Assembly (NCBI GenBank): GCA_911728455.2
Contig: OU452225.1
Span: 4,664,325-4,728,324, forward strand
From: Marthasterias glacialis
Taxonomy: Eukaryota > Echinodermata > Asteroidea > Forcipulatida > Asteriidae
Reading direction: 5' to 3'
Length of the DNA: 64,000 bases
The translations under genes and the position numbers were made by a program. Shown in pieces: positions 24,401-39,400 of the stretch. The notes below the pieces were generated by a model. That model was not told where the DNA came from, searched no databases, and saw nothing but the letters and a program-made list of their open reading frames with translations. The stretch's first letter is position 1. Every line of letters starts with the position of its first letter.

Positions 24401-27400
24401 GGATTTCTTTGTGCCAGCAGTACCCTCAAAGAAAAAAGATTCCGGCAATTCCGCCAAAGGAATCCTGCCAGGGGGACGGGATAAAAGAAAAAGAATTCCT
24501 GCGGAAACAGGTTAAAACCCAAGCCTAGATCAAGTTTGCTTAAGTCTCGTCAAAAAACGATTCCCAAGTGCCAAGTCACACAATAACAATGACAAAGAGG
24601 TCAGTTTGAACCCTAAAATTAGCAGGTGCTGTAAACGAGTTAGAAGATAATTTACAGTTCTGCCCTACACTTGTGCTCAAGTAAAAAATCACTTCTCATT
24701 AAACCGAAATCAAAACATACATGGAGGGATAGATCATTTACAGTCGCTGCACCACGTTTATGAAACGCTCTCCCAGATCATGTTAAATCCTGCCAGACCG
24801 TTGACTCATTCAAACACAGTCTTAAAACACACCTCATGTCAAATGCTTTTTTTACAGTTGCCTTACTTTTTTCGTTTCTGCTTGTTTCTTTTGAGCAGGT
24901 TCGGGTATGCGACCAGATCGACTAGACTGGCTAGGGCCGGAGCCCAAAACCGGTGTCATCACATCGACCGTACATCGACCATGCCCCAGAGTGTGGTCGA
25001 AATATAGTTGGTTTCCCTGTGCTCTGTGGTTTCTGGTGGGCCTGGTCACTCTGGTCACTCTGGTCACTCACCCCGAACTTGCTGTTTGTAGTATTAACTG
25101 TTATATTTTCTGTTTATTCTATTGTACTGCGCCTTGAGCACCTTCTTGGTGGAGACGTGCGCGTTATTAAATCGCCTTTATTATTATTATCTTTATTATT
25201 ACACTTATGTGTGACAAAGCGCTGTACATCTAGTCCTTTCCTAGTATTAGCACCTCATGTGAGATTCAAACTCATGACCGTCCTCTGTCTAGAGCAGTTC
25301 CCCAATTTCATGGCTCTGCTTACCGTGGAATTCTGCGCTTATGGCGCCCTATATAGCACATAGTTCTATGGGCAGTAAGGGCAGAGTTCCGCGGTAAGCA
25401 GAGCCATGAAATTGGACACTGATGTCCTAACTCAGAGACATAGATCTGGTACTAAATTTTACATGTACCTTTCAAATTTGCCTATTATTATTTGTTTATA
25501 TTTTCCTATTATCTGTATAATTATTGTTTATATTGTTTAGATAAAAAAACGTTTCACTGGTAGAGTTGGTGCGTTGATGGTTCACCCAGCGTCTAAGGAG
25601 ACTGCCAAGTTGATGAAAGACTACAAGGTTGCTAAACTTCCAGCATTCATCGTCAGGGAGGAAAAGGGTATGTCTTCCAAATGTTCAATTTTCACGCAGT
25701 GTTATCTCATTGAAAGGAGTATACTGTTTGAAACGTCGAGACCACAGCGGCTCTTTTCAGAGCCACCTCTCCCCCCAAAAGAGATTTATACATGGTTGTT
25801 GTACCCGCAAGTTTACTAGCTGTAGTTACAGCTTAATTCAACTGTTCATCAAATAAATTAATACATATTTTTGGCAGAAATTTAATGTTCACTTACATAT
25901 ACAGGCCACTATGCTAGATAGCAAAAGTTTTCAGACGGGAACAGCTTGAAATTTTCATTTCATTTTGGTTTTTATTCACCAAACAAAAAGTCCAAGGACT
26001 AAAAACTGTGTGGTTTACAATGATGAAAATTGCTCTAAAATTGAACAACCTTTTAAAATAAAAATCAGAGAGAACATTATATAACATTATTTTGCATACT
26101 TGATAAAAAGATTTAAAATTGTCGATAACCTGAAAATAATGAAAAGGCAATTGAGATATGAAATATGTGTATCCTCAGCATTTTGCATGCATTTTAAATA
26201 ATGTATTTGCGAGTCAAATAGTTCACATAACTAGTGTTTTTTTGATTGCGTTTTTTTTCATGCACTTCGCCCATCACAAGGCCCAAAGGCCACTCAAGGT
26301 GTGGGCTACTTTTTGAAGGGATAGAAACCTGCCCCAATGCGCAGAAACAAGACATGGAGAGATATAAACGCAAGACTCTTCACAGCTAAGAACATGGAGG
26401 GGTAAATGAATCCATAGCGAGACAAACATAACTGCCTCTTCCCCTATTTGAAGCAATTCTAGTAAAGTGTCTTGCTCAAGGAAACAAGTGTCATGACCAG
26501 GATTCGAACCCACATCCTGATGACTTAGCCACCAGAACTTGAGTCCGATGCACTAAACCGCTTAGCCACGACACGCTACGCTAGTGTTAACTCGATTCAC
26601 ATGACGTCATCATCACGATAATCTTGGTTGTGCATTTTGGAAGTCAATGTCACTGTGTGTTATACAGTGTAGAGCGCATTTTTTAATGGTTCTAACAAAT
26701 ATGCATAAAACTGTATACAATTTAATAGCCATATTATACATTTTGACTTATATTTTGTAAATACTTAATTTTGTTTTGATATTTTCAGAAAAGAATGATG
26801 TGACAAAATTCCATAAATTTGAAGGGGCCGAGGCTGCTGTTGAAGACCTAAAACTGTTCCTTAGTGTCAGGATGTCGTCCATATCAATCCTAACCATGGA
26901 CAATTTTGAAAGTTATATCATCAGGCCTAAGGTCAAGAGGTCGCCAACCTTAGTGTGCTTCCATGCCCCTTGGGGTCGTGACACAAGGTCATATCTGGAT
27001 GCCTTCAAAAGGTCAGCCGCTGAGTTTCTCCTTGACGATGGCTCAGGACTGGACTTTGCTTCAGTTGACATCCATCTTCACGCTGAAGGTACTTTTATTA
27101 TAATTTTTTGTTTAAATAATTATAATAACAATAATACTGGAGTCTTATATAACACACGTCTCTACCAACAATTAGGTACTCAAGGCGCTCATTATTTCCC
27201 AAAGATAATGGTTAAGTGTCTTGCTTGAGTACACAAGTGTAAAGACCAGGGGTGGATTTCACAAAACTAGTCGTAACTTAGGACTGGTCCTAACTTACAA
27301 CTAGTCCTATAAGTTAGGATTAGTTACTCATCCTAACTTGAGATAAGACTAGTCCTAGCGCTTTGTAAAATCCACACCAGGGCTCGAACCCACACTCTGC

Positions 27401-30400
27401 TGATCGAAACACCAGAGCTTGAGTCCAGTGCTTTAGACTGCTCGGCCAGGACACGCCACAGTCGGCTGATTAGCTACGTAGTTCGAATGTGACTAGTGGT
27501 GTACATCTGTGTTGGAAAATGTGAGATAATTTGTACATTTTGATTTAATGGCTGCTAAGTGTTTTGATAAGGTGCACATTCCAAGTCCCATCCTGCGTGT
27601 GCAATGAGCTAACAGCATTAAGCAAGTTCGGGTGCTGACTGTTAGTCAATTTGTGATTTAAACCATGCATGCGTGATCTGTTCTTCACTCGAACGCGTCT
27701 AGTCGAGCGACTAGTCAATATAGTAAATTGAAGTCAGTGTATGCTTGTTGAGCAGACGATAGGATTTAGCAAGTTACCATGTCATTTTCAAGTTCATTTT
27801 CTATGTTTTCCCCCTCCTATTTTGATCTCTACGTGCAATGATTAACTATGTATTTCACTGCAAATACAAATTATTGTCATATTCAACCAAATCCCTCCGT
27901 TATCATTGATCTACTCTGAGTAGTTCAACAATATTGGAGGTAGTACTCATTAACTGTGACGTAGCACATGAATTGACTAGAGGAACAGTGCTCCGGGGCA
28001 AGGCTGATCCAGTTGGACTAGCTAGTCAAACCACGTAGCATTCGGCTGACATCTTGATCGACTATGGTTAAGTTCAGTCGACTCTCGTCACCCACCCGAA
28101 CTTGCTCATTGATAATGAATGACGGAAGTACATGGGACCACGTGTGTGCGGTGTGTTAAAAAAAGGCATGAAGCAATGTCTTTTGACAAAATCTTAAAAG
28201 CGAAAATGAAAAGAAATAAATTAAAAAAACAGAAGTGGTGTTTTATTTTCATGATTAAAAGAAAACAGGATCTGCTCACCTAAAGTGGCATGTACCTGGT
28301 GGGCTTCTGTGTGTGCGGTCGTGGTGCGTATTAAATGGCGGTGTGCCTTGTGCGTTGACAATTGATCATGTTTCAATGATTTGGGGGTACTGGGCCTTAT
28401 ACACTGAGTGCCTTATACGCAGGAAAATTCAGTAAATATTTTCAAAGCAAGGGTCTAATACATGTAATAGCTCAAATGTATCGATCTCAAGGCGCATCAG
28501 TCTTTTGAGTACCACACTCAAAGAAGTTCAGTGCAGAGTTTTTATAATATCCTTTAAAAAAAAAATGGTTTTTTTTTAACTGCTGTTGGGAAATTCTGAC
28601 GGGATGATCTCCACCCTTGGGATTTACGACTGTGAATGTGACGTCTAATGAAATATTTGTACGATGCTACCAGTTCAGGTTGCCACCATGCTAAGATTTA
28701 ATTGTATTTTCCTGCCGTAATTGAGTCACTTTGACTATTGAAGTACATTTCTACTCTTGCATTTTGTGCCTTGAGCACCTCTCAGTGGAACTGTATGCAT
28801 TTAATATCTAAATTTTGATTAATATTGTTCTTGTTAGTCTTACATGTAAAACACCAATGGAAAGAATACTGTGTGTATACACTTGTTTATTTTATTTCCC
28901 TTTTTTTTGTATGTATAGTGGTGACACGCTGGGTTGATGCTACATATGCGAAGAGTGTTCCTTTCTCTGTGCTATTTTGGTGGAAGGAAGTTGATGTTAA
29001 AGGTTAGGTTGGGTCATTTTTCGAAACTCACTTTATGAATATTTTAGTTGCCAAGTATAGGATTTCTAATCATCAAAAATCATTTTCAAGTTTCAATTTG
29101 TATGTCAATGAGTATGTCAAGAAATTGTGCAAAAACTGATTTGCCAAATTTTGTTATTTTTGACACATTCATGACTTTTTGAAAACACTGACGAAGTACG
29201 TCTCAAGGCAAATACCAGGGGATTCAGTGCAGAGGGTATTGTTCAGCTGTGGTTCAGCATTGAAATTACTCACTCTAAACTCTAAACGAGTTTTAAGCTC
29301 TGAACAAGTTTTTTTTTTTATTTTTTTTTTTATTTTTTTTAGTTCAGCCGGGGGGAAACAGGAGTTTTCATTTTGTTATTTCGATTTATTTCAGGTTTAG
29401 TTTTACATCAAAAGGTATTCCCAAACACCTCCCCAACTCCCTGGGCTGTTGCTACATTCCTAGAGCAAAATGACGTTGCTATTTACAATGCTGAGGGGAA
29501 AGAGCTTCAGTACTCACCATGGGCTGGAAAAGAAAATGATGATTTGGTAAGTACACGTACAAGGTATATTTGGTTTGCGGTAACACCATGTGATTATATC
29601 TACTTTGCTATATACAGTAGATTGTTCTTGTGAGAACTTGTCTTGCTATTATTCTACTACCGCGAAGTAGATTTCGGAATTCGGGAGACAACGTACTTCT
29701 GAAAAGAACTGTCCTGCTTTTTAAGTACTACCTGGGGAGGTAGGAAATCGGCCGGGACTACCGTAATTTTCGGCCCAAAAGCCACTCGGCCCATTAGCCG
29801 CTGCGCCCAAGAATTTACAAAGCAAGATTCAGTTGTCGGCACATAAGCCGCTATACCCCATAAGCCGCAGTATTTTTTCAGAAAAATACCGAAAATAAAG
29901 GCCATTGAGCACGTTTAATTTCAGGTGAACAATAGCGTGACCGCATTTACTGTGGTCAACACAGAAACAGTGGCCAAATCCAGATCTGTATTTTCGATTA
30001 AATACTTTTGAGCTTATCTGTATGTCATTTACAAGCAATTTACAAGCCCAGCCTGCGTGCGTACCTTACGTTGCGGTCTTCCGATCGTGCACGTTGCAGC
30101 GACCATCATAAGCAAGAATTTATAGCAGCGTAACGTTTCCAGAAGTTTCCTCCGCTACCGGCAGAGGGCGCGCTACATTTTTATAGCGCCCTCCAGTGGC
30201 AGCTTACGGCAAAGACCGGTAAAGTCCGTCAATGAATGCAAAACGGTCGATAACATCCGACATTTCGCAACTTCCTGTTTACATGCATGTAGTGTATTGA
30301 CGCACTGGTTTACAATTGCATAATCAGCAATGCACAGGTCGGCGTGCGAATACCAATTTATCTGATTGAACGCCGATGTGTTTTCAGCAGCGCTAGCTCG

Positions 30401-33400
30401 GTCGGCTTAACGTGTTTTGATTGGAATTGGATATCAACATTTGTCATAGCTGGCTTTTATGTTTTCTGGTTAGTTGTTTTTGTCTCATTGCCATTTTCAT
30501 TGTCTTGAATGTTTTTGTGCGAGTGCAGTAATTTTCGGCTTACATTACTGACACGTTGGCCCATAAGCCGCCCGGCCCATAAGCCGCGTGGAACTTTTTG
30601 CGGGCGAAAAACAACCAGCAAGCCGCGGCTTATAGGCCGAAAATTACGGTACTACTACTTTTTTCGCTTAGTGGATTGGGGGGACTTCTCGGATAACTTC
30701 ACTACCGCGGAGTGAGTTTGGTCTCAACGTTTCGACTAGCCTGCTCTAGTCATCATCAGGAGACATCATCATCTAGCAAAGTAGATATAATCACATGGTG
30801 CTACCGCAAACTAAATATACATTGATACCTCACCATGCAATGCCTCAAATCCTATATACACGTACGTACAAGGTTAAAATAGTTTACTTTGTTGCCAATT
30901 AATAAATGCCGTTGTCAAGCCCTGGTGTTTCTGAGTCCCGGTCTTGACACTTGTGTCCTTAAAAGGCACTGTACATGATTGGTAAGGATCAAAAACATGA
31001 TGGGAGACTTTTGAGACGTTAGTGGGCGCCCAAATAAGCGGTCCTTTTCTATTGCTCTCATAGTACAAAAGGACAGGTTACTGGGGCACCCGCTAACATC
31101 TCAAAAGTCTCCCATTGTTTAGTTTCAGTCTGAAAGCTTACTTTTTATGAAGTGTATCTGAAAACCTAAAAAAAACGCAACAGCTGAGTTTGGTTGTAAC
31201 AGTCAAACTTAGACGGATTGAATCAAAATTTTCACAGTTCTTTTGAATTGTTCTTCTCATTTCAGATTTCTTATGGCTTCACTACTTACACACCACAGTC
31301 ATGCACCACAAGTGCTAACAGTACAATAAGAATATCAGATATAGATATGAATGTAGACATCTGTAGTCCAAGTAACTCGCACAGGATTAAAAGTATCAAC
31401 GTAAAGCCAAGAAAATCTCCAACAGAAAACACCTCTTGGATTAGAAAGGTATCTGTCAATAATTTTTTCAAAAACGTGTTTTTGGTTTGTAATGATTTTG
31501 GTTCTGTTGCTTCACTACTTAACGTGCGATTGAAGTAAAGTGTTGTACAGTAAGTACACTCTTTCGAGAATATACCAGATTCATTTTAGCATGTATCCAA
31601 ACACTTCTGCCGTGACCCTAGGCCAACAAATGTTCCAATGGCTGGAATCGAGGCTGGAATCTCGGTTCACTCGGACTCGCCTCCATCGAGCCGAAATACA
31701 TTGATAAATAATGGTGGCAGCCTCTTGATGTGTCGCAATTCTCTTCTTATAACAAAAGGACAAAGGTCTGGAATTACGCACTAACCCCCTGCAAATAGGG
31801 AGAATTTAAGCATGAATTCCAGTACCATCTGTCCTCTTTGGTGCACAGTGAGTGCATGCACAGCGCACGCTCCGTAATGGAATGTCCGGGCGACCTTCGT
31901 TCGGGTATTCTGATTTCACACGAAAAGTTTCGTCCTGTTTCTGGCAGGAAAAATATTGGTGTGCAGGCCTTGATCTTAACCGAGGCCACCGAGGCCATTG
32001 GCCTCATGCCCTGTCGAGTTGGCCAGCATGCCCTTCAGAAATATTTGCACTGTTACTACCAACTTGGCCAGCATGCCCTTGTACAATTTATCTGATTTGG
32101 CCAGCAAAGGCCTGCCCCCGTTTTTCTTAAGATCCAGGCCTGGGTGTGTATGCATGTCATCTGGCGTTAACTGGTGAAGCAGCTCTATATAACCGAACCC
32201 TGAAGCTGAAAAAAAGCCAATGTAGTGTTTTCTACATCCTTGTCGCCAATGTAGTGTTTTCTGACCTACAATATAGTTACCAAGGTAGGCGTCTGCCCAT
32301 GGAGTCCAGAGTCTGCGAATAACGTCTTTCTATGGTGGGAGCTGGCTTCGTACTGCCACATGGCAGGACTGCCCGCCAGCAGTCACGCCGTACTGCTTTT
32401 ATTATGTAACAGTGTATAACCGTAACAATACATATTAAGCTGTACATTACTACACTCTTCAGCTGTACTTTACTACAACTTGCTATTCTTTCCCAGGATT
32501 TTCAGTACTGTAAATTTTAGCTTAGTGACATTACTGTAGCTAAGCAACCAAGCTGTTTCAAGACTTGACACATGGCAGAAAGAAAGGTGTCAGTGAATAC
32601 CTTATAAATATTAACATCTTTAAAGTTTGTGGGAAAATTATATTTTGAGCATTATGTTGATCATTAACACTTGATCAACCATGCTATTACAAATAGGAAA
32701 CAGTCTGGTTTCCCCACTTTCTCCTGCCCGTCAAAAAAAAAAACCATGACAAGTTGTCTGTATTTATTTATTGTTTTGATTAGAGCTCTAATGCTGCCTC
32801 AGCACAGCCAATGATTGCCGGTGTTGATAAAGTAACCGATTCAACATGGTCAAGCATCATTGAGCGTTCTGATGTAGGACAAGATCCACTTCGTCTCAAT
32901 AGTCCGTGGAGACAAGATGTCGCTTCAACAACATTGGTGGTTTTCATCCAGAATGATTGCAGCAACTGCCGTAGAAAGATGGGCATGTTTGGCACGCTGG
33001 CAAAGTCCGTCAAAATGATAGGTAGGTTAACCAGTTGCCGCCGGGTTTTTTTATTAGGTGTTCGGACTCTGGTCCGAAGACCTCTTGTTTTTGTTCGTTT
33101 TTTTTTTTTTAATACTTCTTCTTCTTCTTCTCACTGGCGATTGTCCACTTTCAAATTCACACTACCGAAGGTCATATAACCTTAAAAATTCATACATAGG
33201 TAGTATATGGCAAGGAGACAAAACCGTTGTTGTGACGTCATGATGACGTCATCGGGTGTTGAATTACGTTAAATCAAAGTTTATTATTTAAAAAAATCAT
33301 AACTCCTGAAGTACACAATGGAATTTTACAATCTATACATCATCGGAAAGGTCTTTAGAAAATAATTAAATGTCTCACAGAGATGACCCCAATTTGACCT

Positions 33401-36400
33401 TGTCTTCCGGTTCAAACCGGAAGATGAAGCAAAAAATGCTTAAAAAGTCACAATTTAAGCCGTGGAGTCAATATTAAACAGAATTTGAACATGGTTTCAG
33501 TGTACGAAATAAAATGTAGTTTATGACCTTTGAAAATATTACATTGATGACGTCATCAAATGTTACAGTTTGTTATGACGACGAGTTTAAAAAATTTTTT
33601 TTTTTTTTATTTCAATTTTTTTTTGAGCAAACTACATGTTGATTTTTTTAGTAATAGATAACGACTATAAAAGCCTAATTGCGAAATTTGAACAAAATTG
33701 GCCGTTGCATAACGAAGCTATATTAAGGTGAAAAGTGCCGTTTTTAGTGCGATCGCCGATAGAGTCTGTACAGTACCTTACTGTATTGCACCCCGTGCGT
33801 GTGCACTCTAGGCTTTAACTACATGCTGTGTATATACATGCACGCAACAAGTCAGGTCTTGTCACAGTTCATCGAACTTTGCAGTGTGTGTGTGTGTAAT
33901 AATGGCGACGCAAAGAAAAAGTGTTAAGTCATGCCAAGTTCAGTGTGGAAATGTTTCCCTTTATGTCATTCTGGTGGCTTAATTGTGACAGGGAGAGGAA
34001 GAGGAGACTTTACTGAGACGATCACATGCTCACGTGAGTTGTTTGATGTATAATGGTGGAGAAAATGCAATTGACAAAATGATCGTCTTTCGTTCTATAT
34101 ATGGATCACGTACGTGCTTACGTACGAGAGTCACAAGTGTGCAACAGCGGGGCCAGAGGCACTTTACCCCCGCGAGAGTTGTTGTCGGGATACGCTTAAT
34201 AAAACTGTTTAAAAGTAAAGTTTAAAAGTAAAGTCATCGCTTTTCAAAATGTCCGTGTATTTCTATAGCCGTGCACACTTGTGTTTATGATGTTTATCAA
34301 AGTGGGGTAGTTTTTATAAAACTTTGGAAATTTTTAATACAGATAATGAGCTCGGAATTTGAATCTGTCAAATGTCAGATTGACTGTACAGAATACCAGT
34401 GTTCAGTAAAGGTGATGTTACAAAATGAGACTGTTCATTTGATATAGCGCCATCAACGTTCACTAGCAATACACACTTTATTTTATTGACACCGCATAGA
34501 TGCCGAACAAAACGGAGGACAGCAAGGGTTAATGTGTTGATAAAAGGCAATATGAATACTATTTCGAACAGACAACCTGGCGGCAGCCAAATGCACTGCG
34601 TGGAAAAGGAAGCTCTTTTTAATTATTTTCATATTCTTATTTAAAGGTTTTATTTGATTTCACTTTTAATATATCAAACAAAATCAAAACCATGTGTTAT
34701 ACGGTGTCTCATAGAGACCATTATGTTGCTTTAAATGTTTCATTCCTCCAAAATTTTCTCCAAATAAATAACTCAAAATTGAAATTAAACTGAACCTTGA
34801 AACTGTGCATATACTTGAGCCTCAATGTGAAGACGCGAAATAAAACGACGACGTAATGAAGACGTCATCAGATGTTGAGTTGCAATAAATCAAAGTTTAT
34901 TAATTAAATCAGAACTCCTGAAGTGCACAATGGATTTTTACAATCTACACATCATCGCAAAGGTCTTTTGGAAACAATTTAAATGTCTCAAAGAAATGAC
35001 CCCAGTTTGACCTTGTATTGCGGTTCAAACCGGAAGTTGAAGGAAACAATTGTTATAAAGCCATCATTTTTTAGTTCTTAGGTCAGTATAAAACGAGCTT
35101 TGGACAGTGGTTTCAGTATGTGAGTAGGTAAAGGACTCTGCGTTTTCAAGCTTAAAACTGATGACGTCATTACATTAAACAGCGCCCTCTGGTAACAAGT
35201 TTGAAATCAATGGCGCTACAACACTAATTGTAACGGCTTTTTTTACATTGTGTGTATTAACTCATCCATGTTTATAAGCAATTTGTTATTCCCGAACACC
35301 TAGTTTTTGTGATGTCACAAAAACTGAATGTCTAGTTTAATTTTTTTTCCTGTCCCACTAGAGGATTCTGTGGCGGAACTGCTAGAATCTTTTTTTGTTG
35401 AGGGTACCGCTGGCACAAAGAAACCTTGACTTGACAATGCCAAGAGAACAAAGATTCTTGTTGGATCGTTCGTTTTGTTGCGCAACTGCGAAAACGCCAA
35501 AGTCACGCATCGTTAACTGTAAAACATCGGCCTTTACTTATGGCATAAAGAATGGTACTAAACACGGAACAATGGCTGGATTGCTGGCTCATTCCGACTT
35601 ACCTCCATTCAGCCATTCAAGTACAATGAATGAATAAAGGTGGAAGCCTCTCGAATTCTCGTAACCCTCTTGGTACAAAAGGACTGTCTGTAATCGGGGT
35701 TCACATAAAAATTGCCTCTGAATAGCCACAAAATGCCAGTATTTATAATATAATAACAGTAATAATAATAAAACTTGTAAAGCGCTGGTATCTAGAAAAC
35801 TATTCACTGCGCTGTAGGAGGACCAAGGGAAAAATTAATGGTAGGCTTGACTGAAGAGGTAGGTAAGACCTTTTTTGTCCTTGTGTGGGTGAAACAAAGC
35901 GTTAGACAACGTGTTTGTGGTCTGTGCACGCACTGTAGTTGAATGACTGGGCTCTGTAGTTGAATTACCTTTGCTCCAGTGGTCCGAAATTACATTATGG
36001 CCTCTTTACGTGGCTAACGTTTCCAGGTAGGAGAAACATTTGCATGTATTCTTGTCATCTGTTTTCAACTGGTTAACTGTTGGCGCCGGCTGCCATGTAT
36101 CCACTTCCTGCTTTGCAAACCACAAATGAACTTTAACAATCAAGTCATGCAGCGGGCGCAGGGATATGACTATTGTCGACCTTTTCCCATGATGCACTGT
36201 GAAAATGGCTTCTGGGCAAACTTTAGAGGGAGCACTTTGTTACGAATTACCGGTTTTAGAATAACACTCATGTTTTCTCATCACCAGCACTGCAGGGATA
36301 GTGTGTGAGCTGTATAGTTAACTCTATTGGATAGAATATTGTTTTACCCATACACTGATGTGTGCAAATCACTGTATACTCAGTACTTTCCCGAGTCCTT

Positions 36401-39400
36401 TGAAAAAAAATCCACAGGCATATTCCTCGGGTGGGATTCGAACCCACGACCCCCGCCATTTTAGAGCAGATTTCTATTGGATAGGATGACGCATAATGTT
36501 GCTATACAAGTTGTCATCCTCAGTAAACAAAGATGTATTCTTTACTGACAGTTTTTTTCCCATATTGATCACCAGATGGGGGATCAATGTACATCATGAA
36601 CTGTACGTCGGATCCCACAACCTGTTCTCAACTACGTGTTATTGGCTTCCCCACCTTGATAGCCTTCAGAGGGTACGGTGAGATGGGCAGTGAGCGCTGT
36701 GTGACACCAGGCCAGGCTACTAAGCTGATCCGTATGGACTACCATGGGGTTCTGGAGGTAAGGCTAGACTGGTTCCCTACCTACTTGTGTATCCCTGTCT
36801 GCTTAATCTGTAGAAACAGGCTCTGGGTATAACACTCAATAGATTTCATTGGTTGAGTAGGCACCGGAAAACTTTGATGTTTACTGAAGTCTCACATTGC
36901 GAATTTGATGCTAACAGTAAATCTCCGAGTTTGAAAGACATGGATTTGTATTTGCAGAGTGATAGCTCAAACAAGAAATAAGTACAAACTCCAAATTGTT
37001 GTTTTTATAGGGCAAATTTTTTGAATGTGCGTGCATTTATCAGGCAAATCAGCAGTGCCATGTGTACCGTCATACAGCGCGACATGTTATTCTGTACATA
37101 TACACATTATGCAAATATTGTGCAAAGATCATGTGAGTGCATTGCCATAGATTATAATGACAAGGTGAAATCGGGACTATTCCATTTCTCAAGGCGAAGT
37201 GGAATGAAATGGATAGCCAGGTTTCACCAAGAAATTATATTGTGCGAAAATACACCAACAAAGTTCAATATTTGTTTTACAAATGTGTATACCTCACACA
37301 AAAATCCATGTCATTTGATTTTTTTTTTTTTACAATAAACACAAAATAGACACGGCAACCCGTCCACCCCACACTCTGAAATAAAAACAAAAAACTTCTA
37401 AATAATTTGGACGAATCCATGTAGACACCAACCTTGTCCCCAGTGACACGACCTTGCCTCGTTTGGACGAATGGGCTGGAACGATTATTGTGGGAATGAT
37501 ACTGAAAGTTAAGCATGGAAAATCCATGTACATCGCCCGAAAGTTAGTTTTCGGACCCGATCGTGTGCATGCTTCCCTCGTGTTTGCTAATGTGACAAAC
37601 TCGTAACGTGTGTGGTATATAAAAAAACTTGAAAACATTGCACCGATAAACTGCAGTGTACACTCTGTGCTTTGATGCTATGTTTGAGCTTTCTACATTG
37701 TAGATGCTGGAAGTAGTGAAAACTCTGCATGTGATGCTTTGACGTTTAACCAAAGGATTCGATGATTTGTTGATCTGTAAACAAGCTTCTTTTATTTTCA
37801 TTCAGGAGAAGTTGATAATGGAATGGTTCTCGGAAATCTCAGTACCAGCCGTGACACGGTTATCAAACAGAGACACATTCAGACAATCTCCATACCAGGT
37901 AACTAGGTTAACCCTCCTACTCTTGGTGCCTTATTTTCAAATAAGTTGATGCAACTGGAAATACCTGTATCCAAGTACCTTGGTTTCTCTGATTAAACTA
38001 TGACGCTTTGGCCGTATCATACCTATTCATGGTTATTATTTTGTTCTTCTTAGAAAGATGACGTAGTTCTTCTGGCCACCATGTATCCTCTGTCTCTAGC
38101 TGGTAAATATCTACCTACCCTGGCTAGGAACAGTCACTGGTATCCGTTAGAGTGTTACCAGGTTGCCTGTGAGCGTCTGTATGGACGGGCCAACTGCCTG
38201 GCAGTCCTCACTGACAATCTGGAGCGTAGAGATGTTGAGAAGGGTAAACAGGAATCTCAAATGGTGGTTACCCAGGTAACAGCTTTGTTTGTTTTCTTCC
38301 CAAGTAGACCTTTCTTATCCAATGTCACGGCCCGAGTTTTTGCCAACGAAGGTTGGAGAAAACATACGGGGAGCCATCAATGCAAAGCATAAACAGAAAA
38401 TCACTATTTGTCAAAATGTTACACAAATATTCAAAAGTAGTGTTGAATTTGTTGAAAACAAACAAACAAACCATTAATTGGATGTATTTTCTTTAAATAG
38501 AAAGTTTGCCAAAATGTTGAATTTGGTCACAACGTCTGTTGATAAGGTTGAATATTTTACCAACATTTGGCCGTCCATGCCACCAGCGCGGTTTGTTTGG
38601 AATATTTCTTGGGGGTTTTCCTTCCATCCAAAACTGAAATTTTCTTCTCTCCATGGGGTTCTTGGCTAGAATAGCGATTAAGTTCACTTTTCTGAGAATC
38701 CTCGGCTTCACAACCAGAATTAATAAATGAAATGAAATTACTGTTTGTTTTAACATGTTTTCACAATCAACATAATGTGTAAAAAGCAGCATAAAGAGAG
38801 ACGTTGGTCCATGCTCACCCTGTCTTGATTATCTAAACATTTCATAATTCCATTGTTATTTGAATACATTTTTCTTCACTTTTTTTTTCAGATTGAAATG
38901 TTTCGTAAAGATGGGATTAAGTCTGTAGTCTTCAGCCTGGGTAGAAATCTGATGACTACACTACAGGATGAGTCGGACTCCCAGATACATGCATTCCACT
39001 CACCTCATAGGTCAGTCAAAATGTGGCAATCAAAATGTTAACTGCCGATATCTATCAAAATTCAACAGAACGCTTTGCCAAGAATTGATGGATATGGTGC
39101 TGTACAGTTTGTTTTTTTATTAATTACTGTAGTGGCTGTACTTACTGCCGTTCAGGCTGTTTTTGGTACATGCAAACCAAATACTTTGCACGAAGTTGTG
39201 TGATTTTACTTTAGTCCACAGATTTTAGAATTTCGTGTTGGATGTTAGTTGTTCTATTTCATCAGTCGTGCCACGAATTGACGTATGGGCAAAAAATCAC
39301 AAAATTTGGCAAAATTTGGCAGTATTGCTATACTAATTACTGTTGTGAAAGATGTCAAATTACTGTTAACATTTTCGGCAAGTTTCAGGACATAACTTAT

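Larger units (their letters stand above)
29565..30820. mobile_element. Penelope-type inverted repeat pair split by a MITE (intron 9)
   Basis: GGTTTGCGGTAACACCATGTG with TTATATCTACTTTGCT (29570-29612) recurs inverted at 30776-30815. The right arm has a hammerhead-like motif (30721-30764). A separate MITE (29759-30651) sits between the arms. Confidence 0.65.

Noticed and set aside
26776..27228. 150-codon continuous ORF as a single-exon gene
   Set aside because: Only 26789-27088 is coding. The ORF runs through the acceptor and past the donor into intron sequence that loses thioredoxin character.
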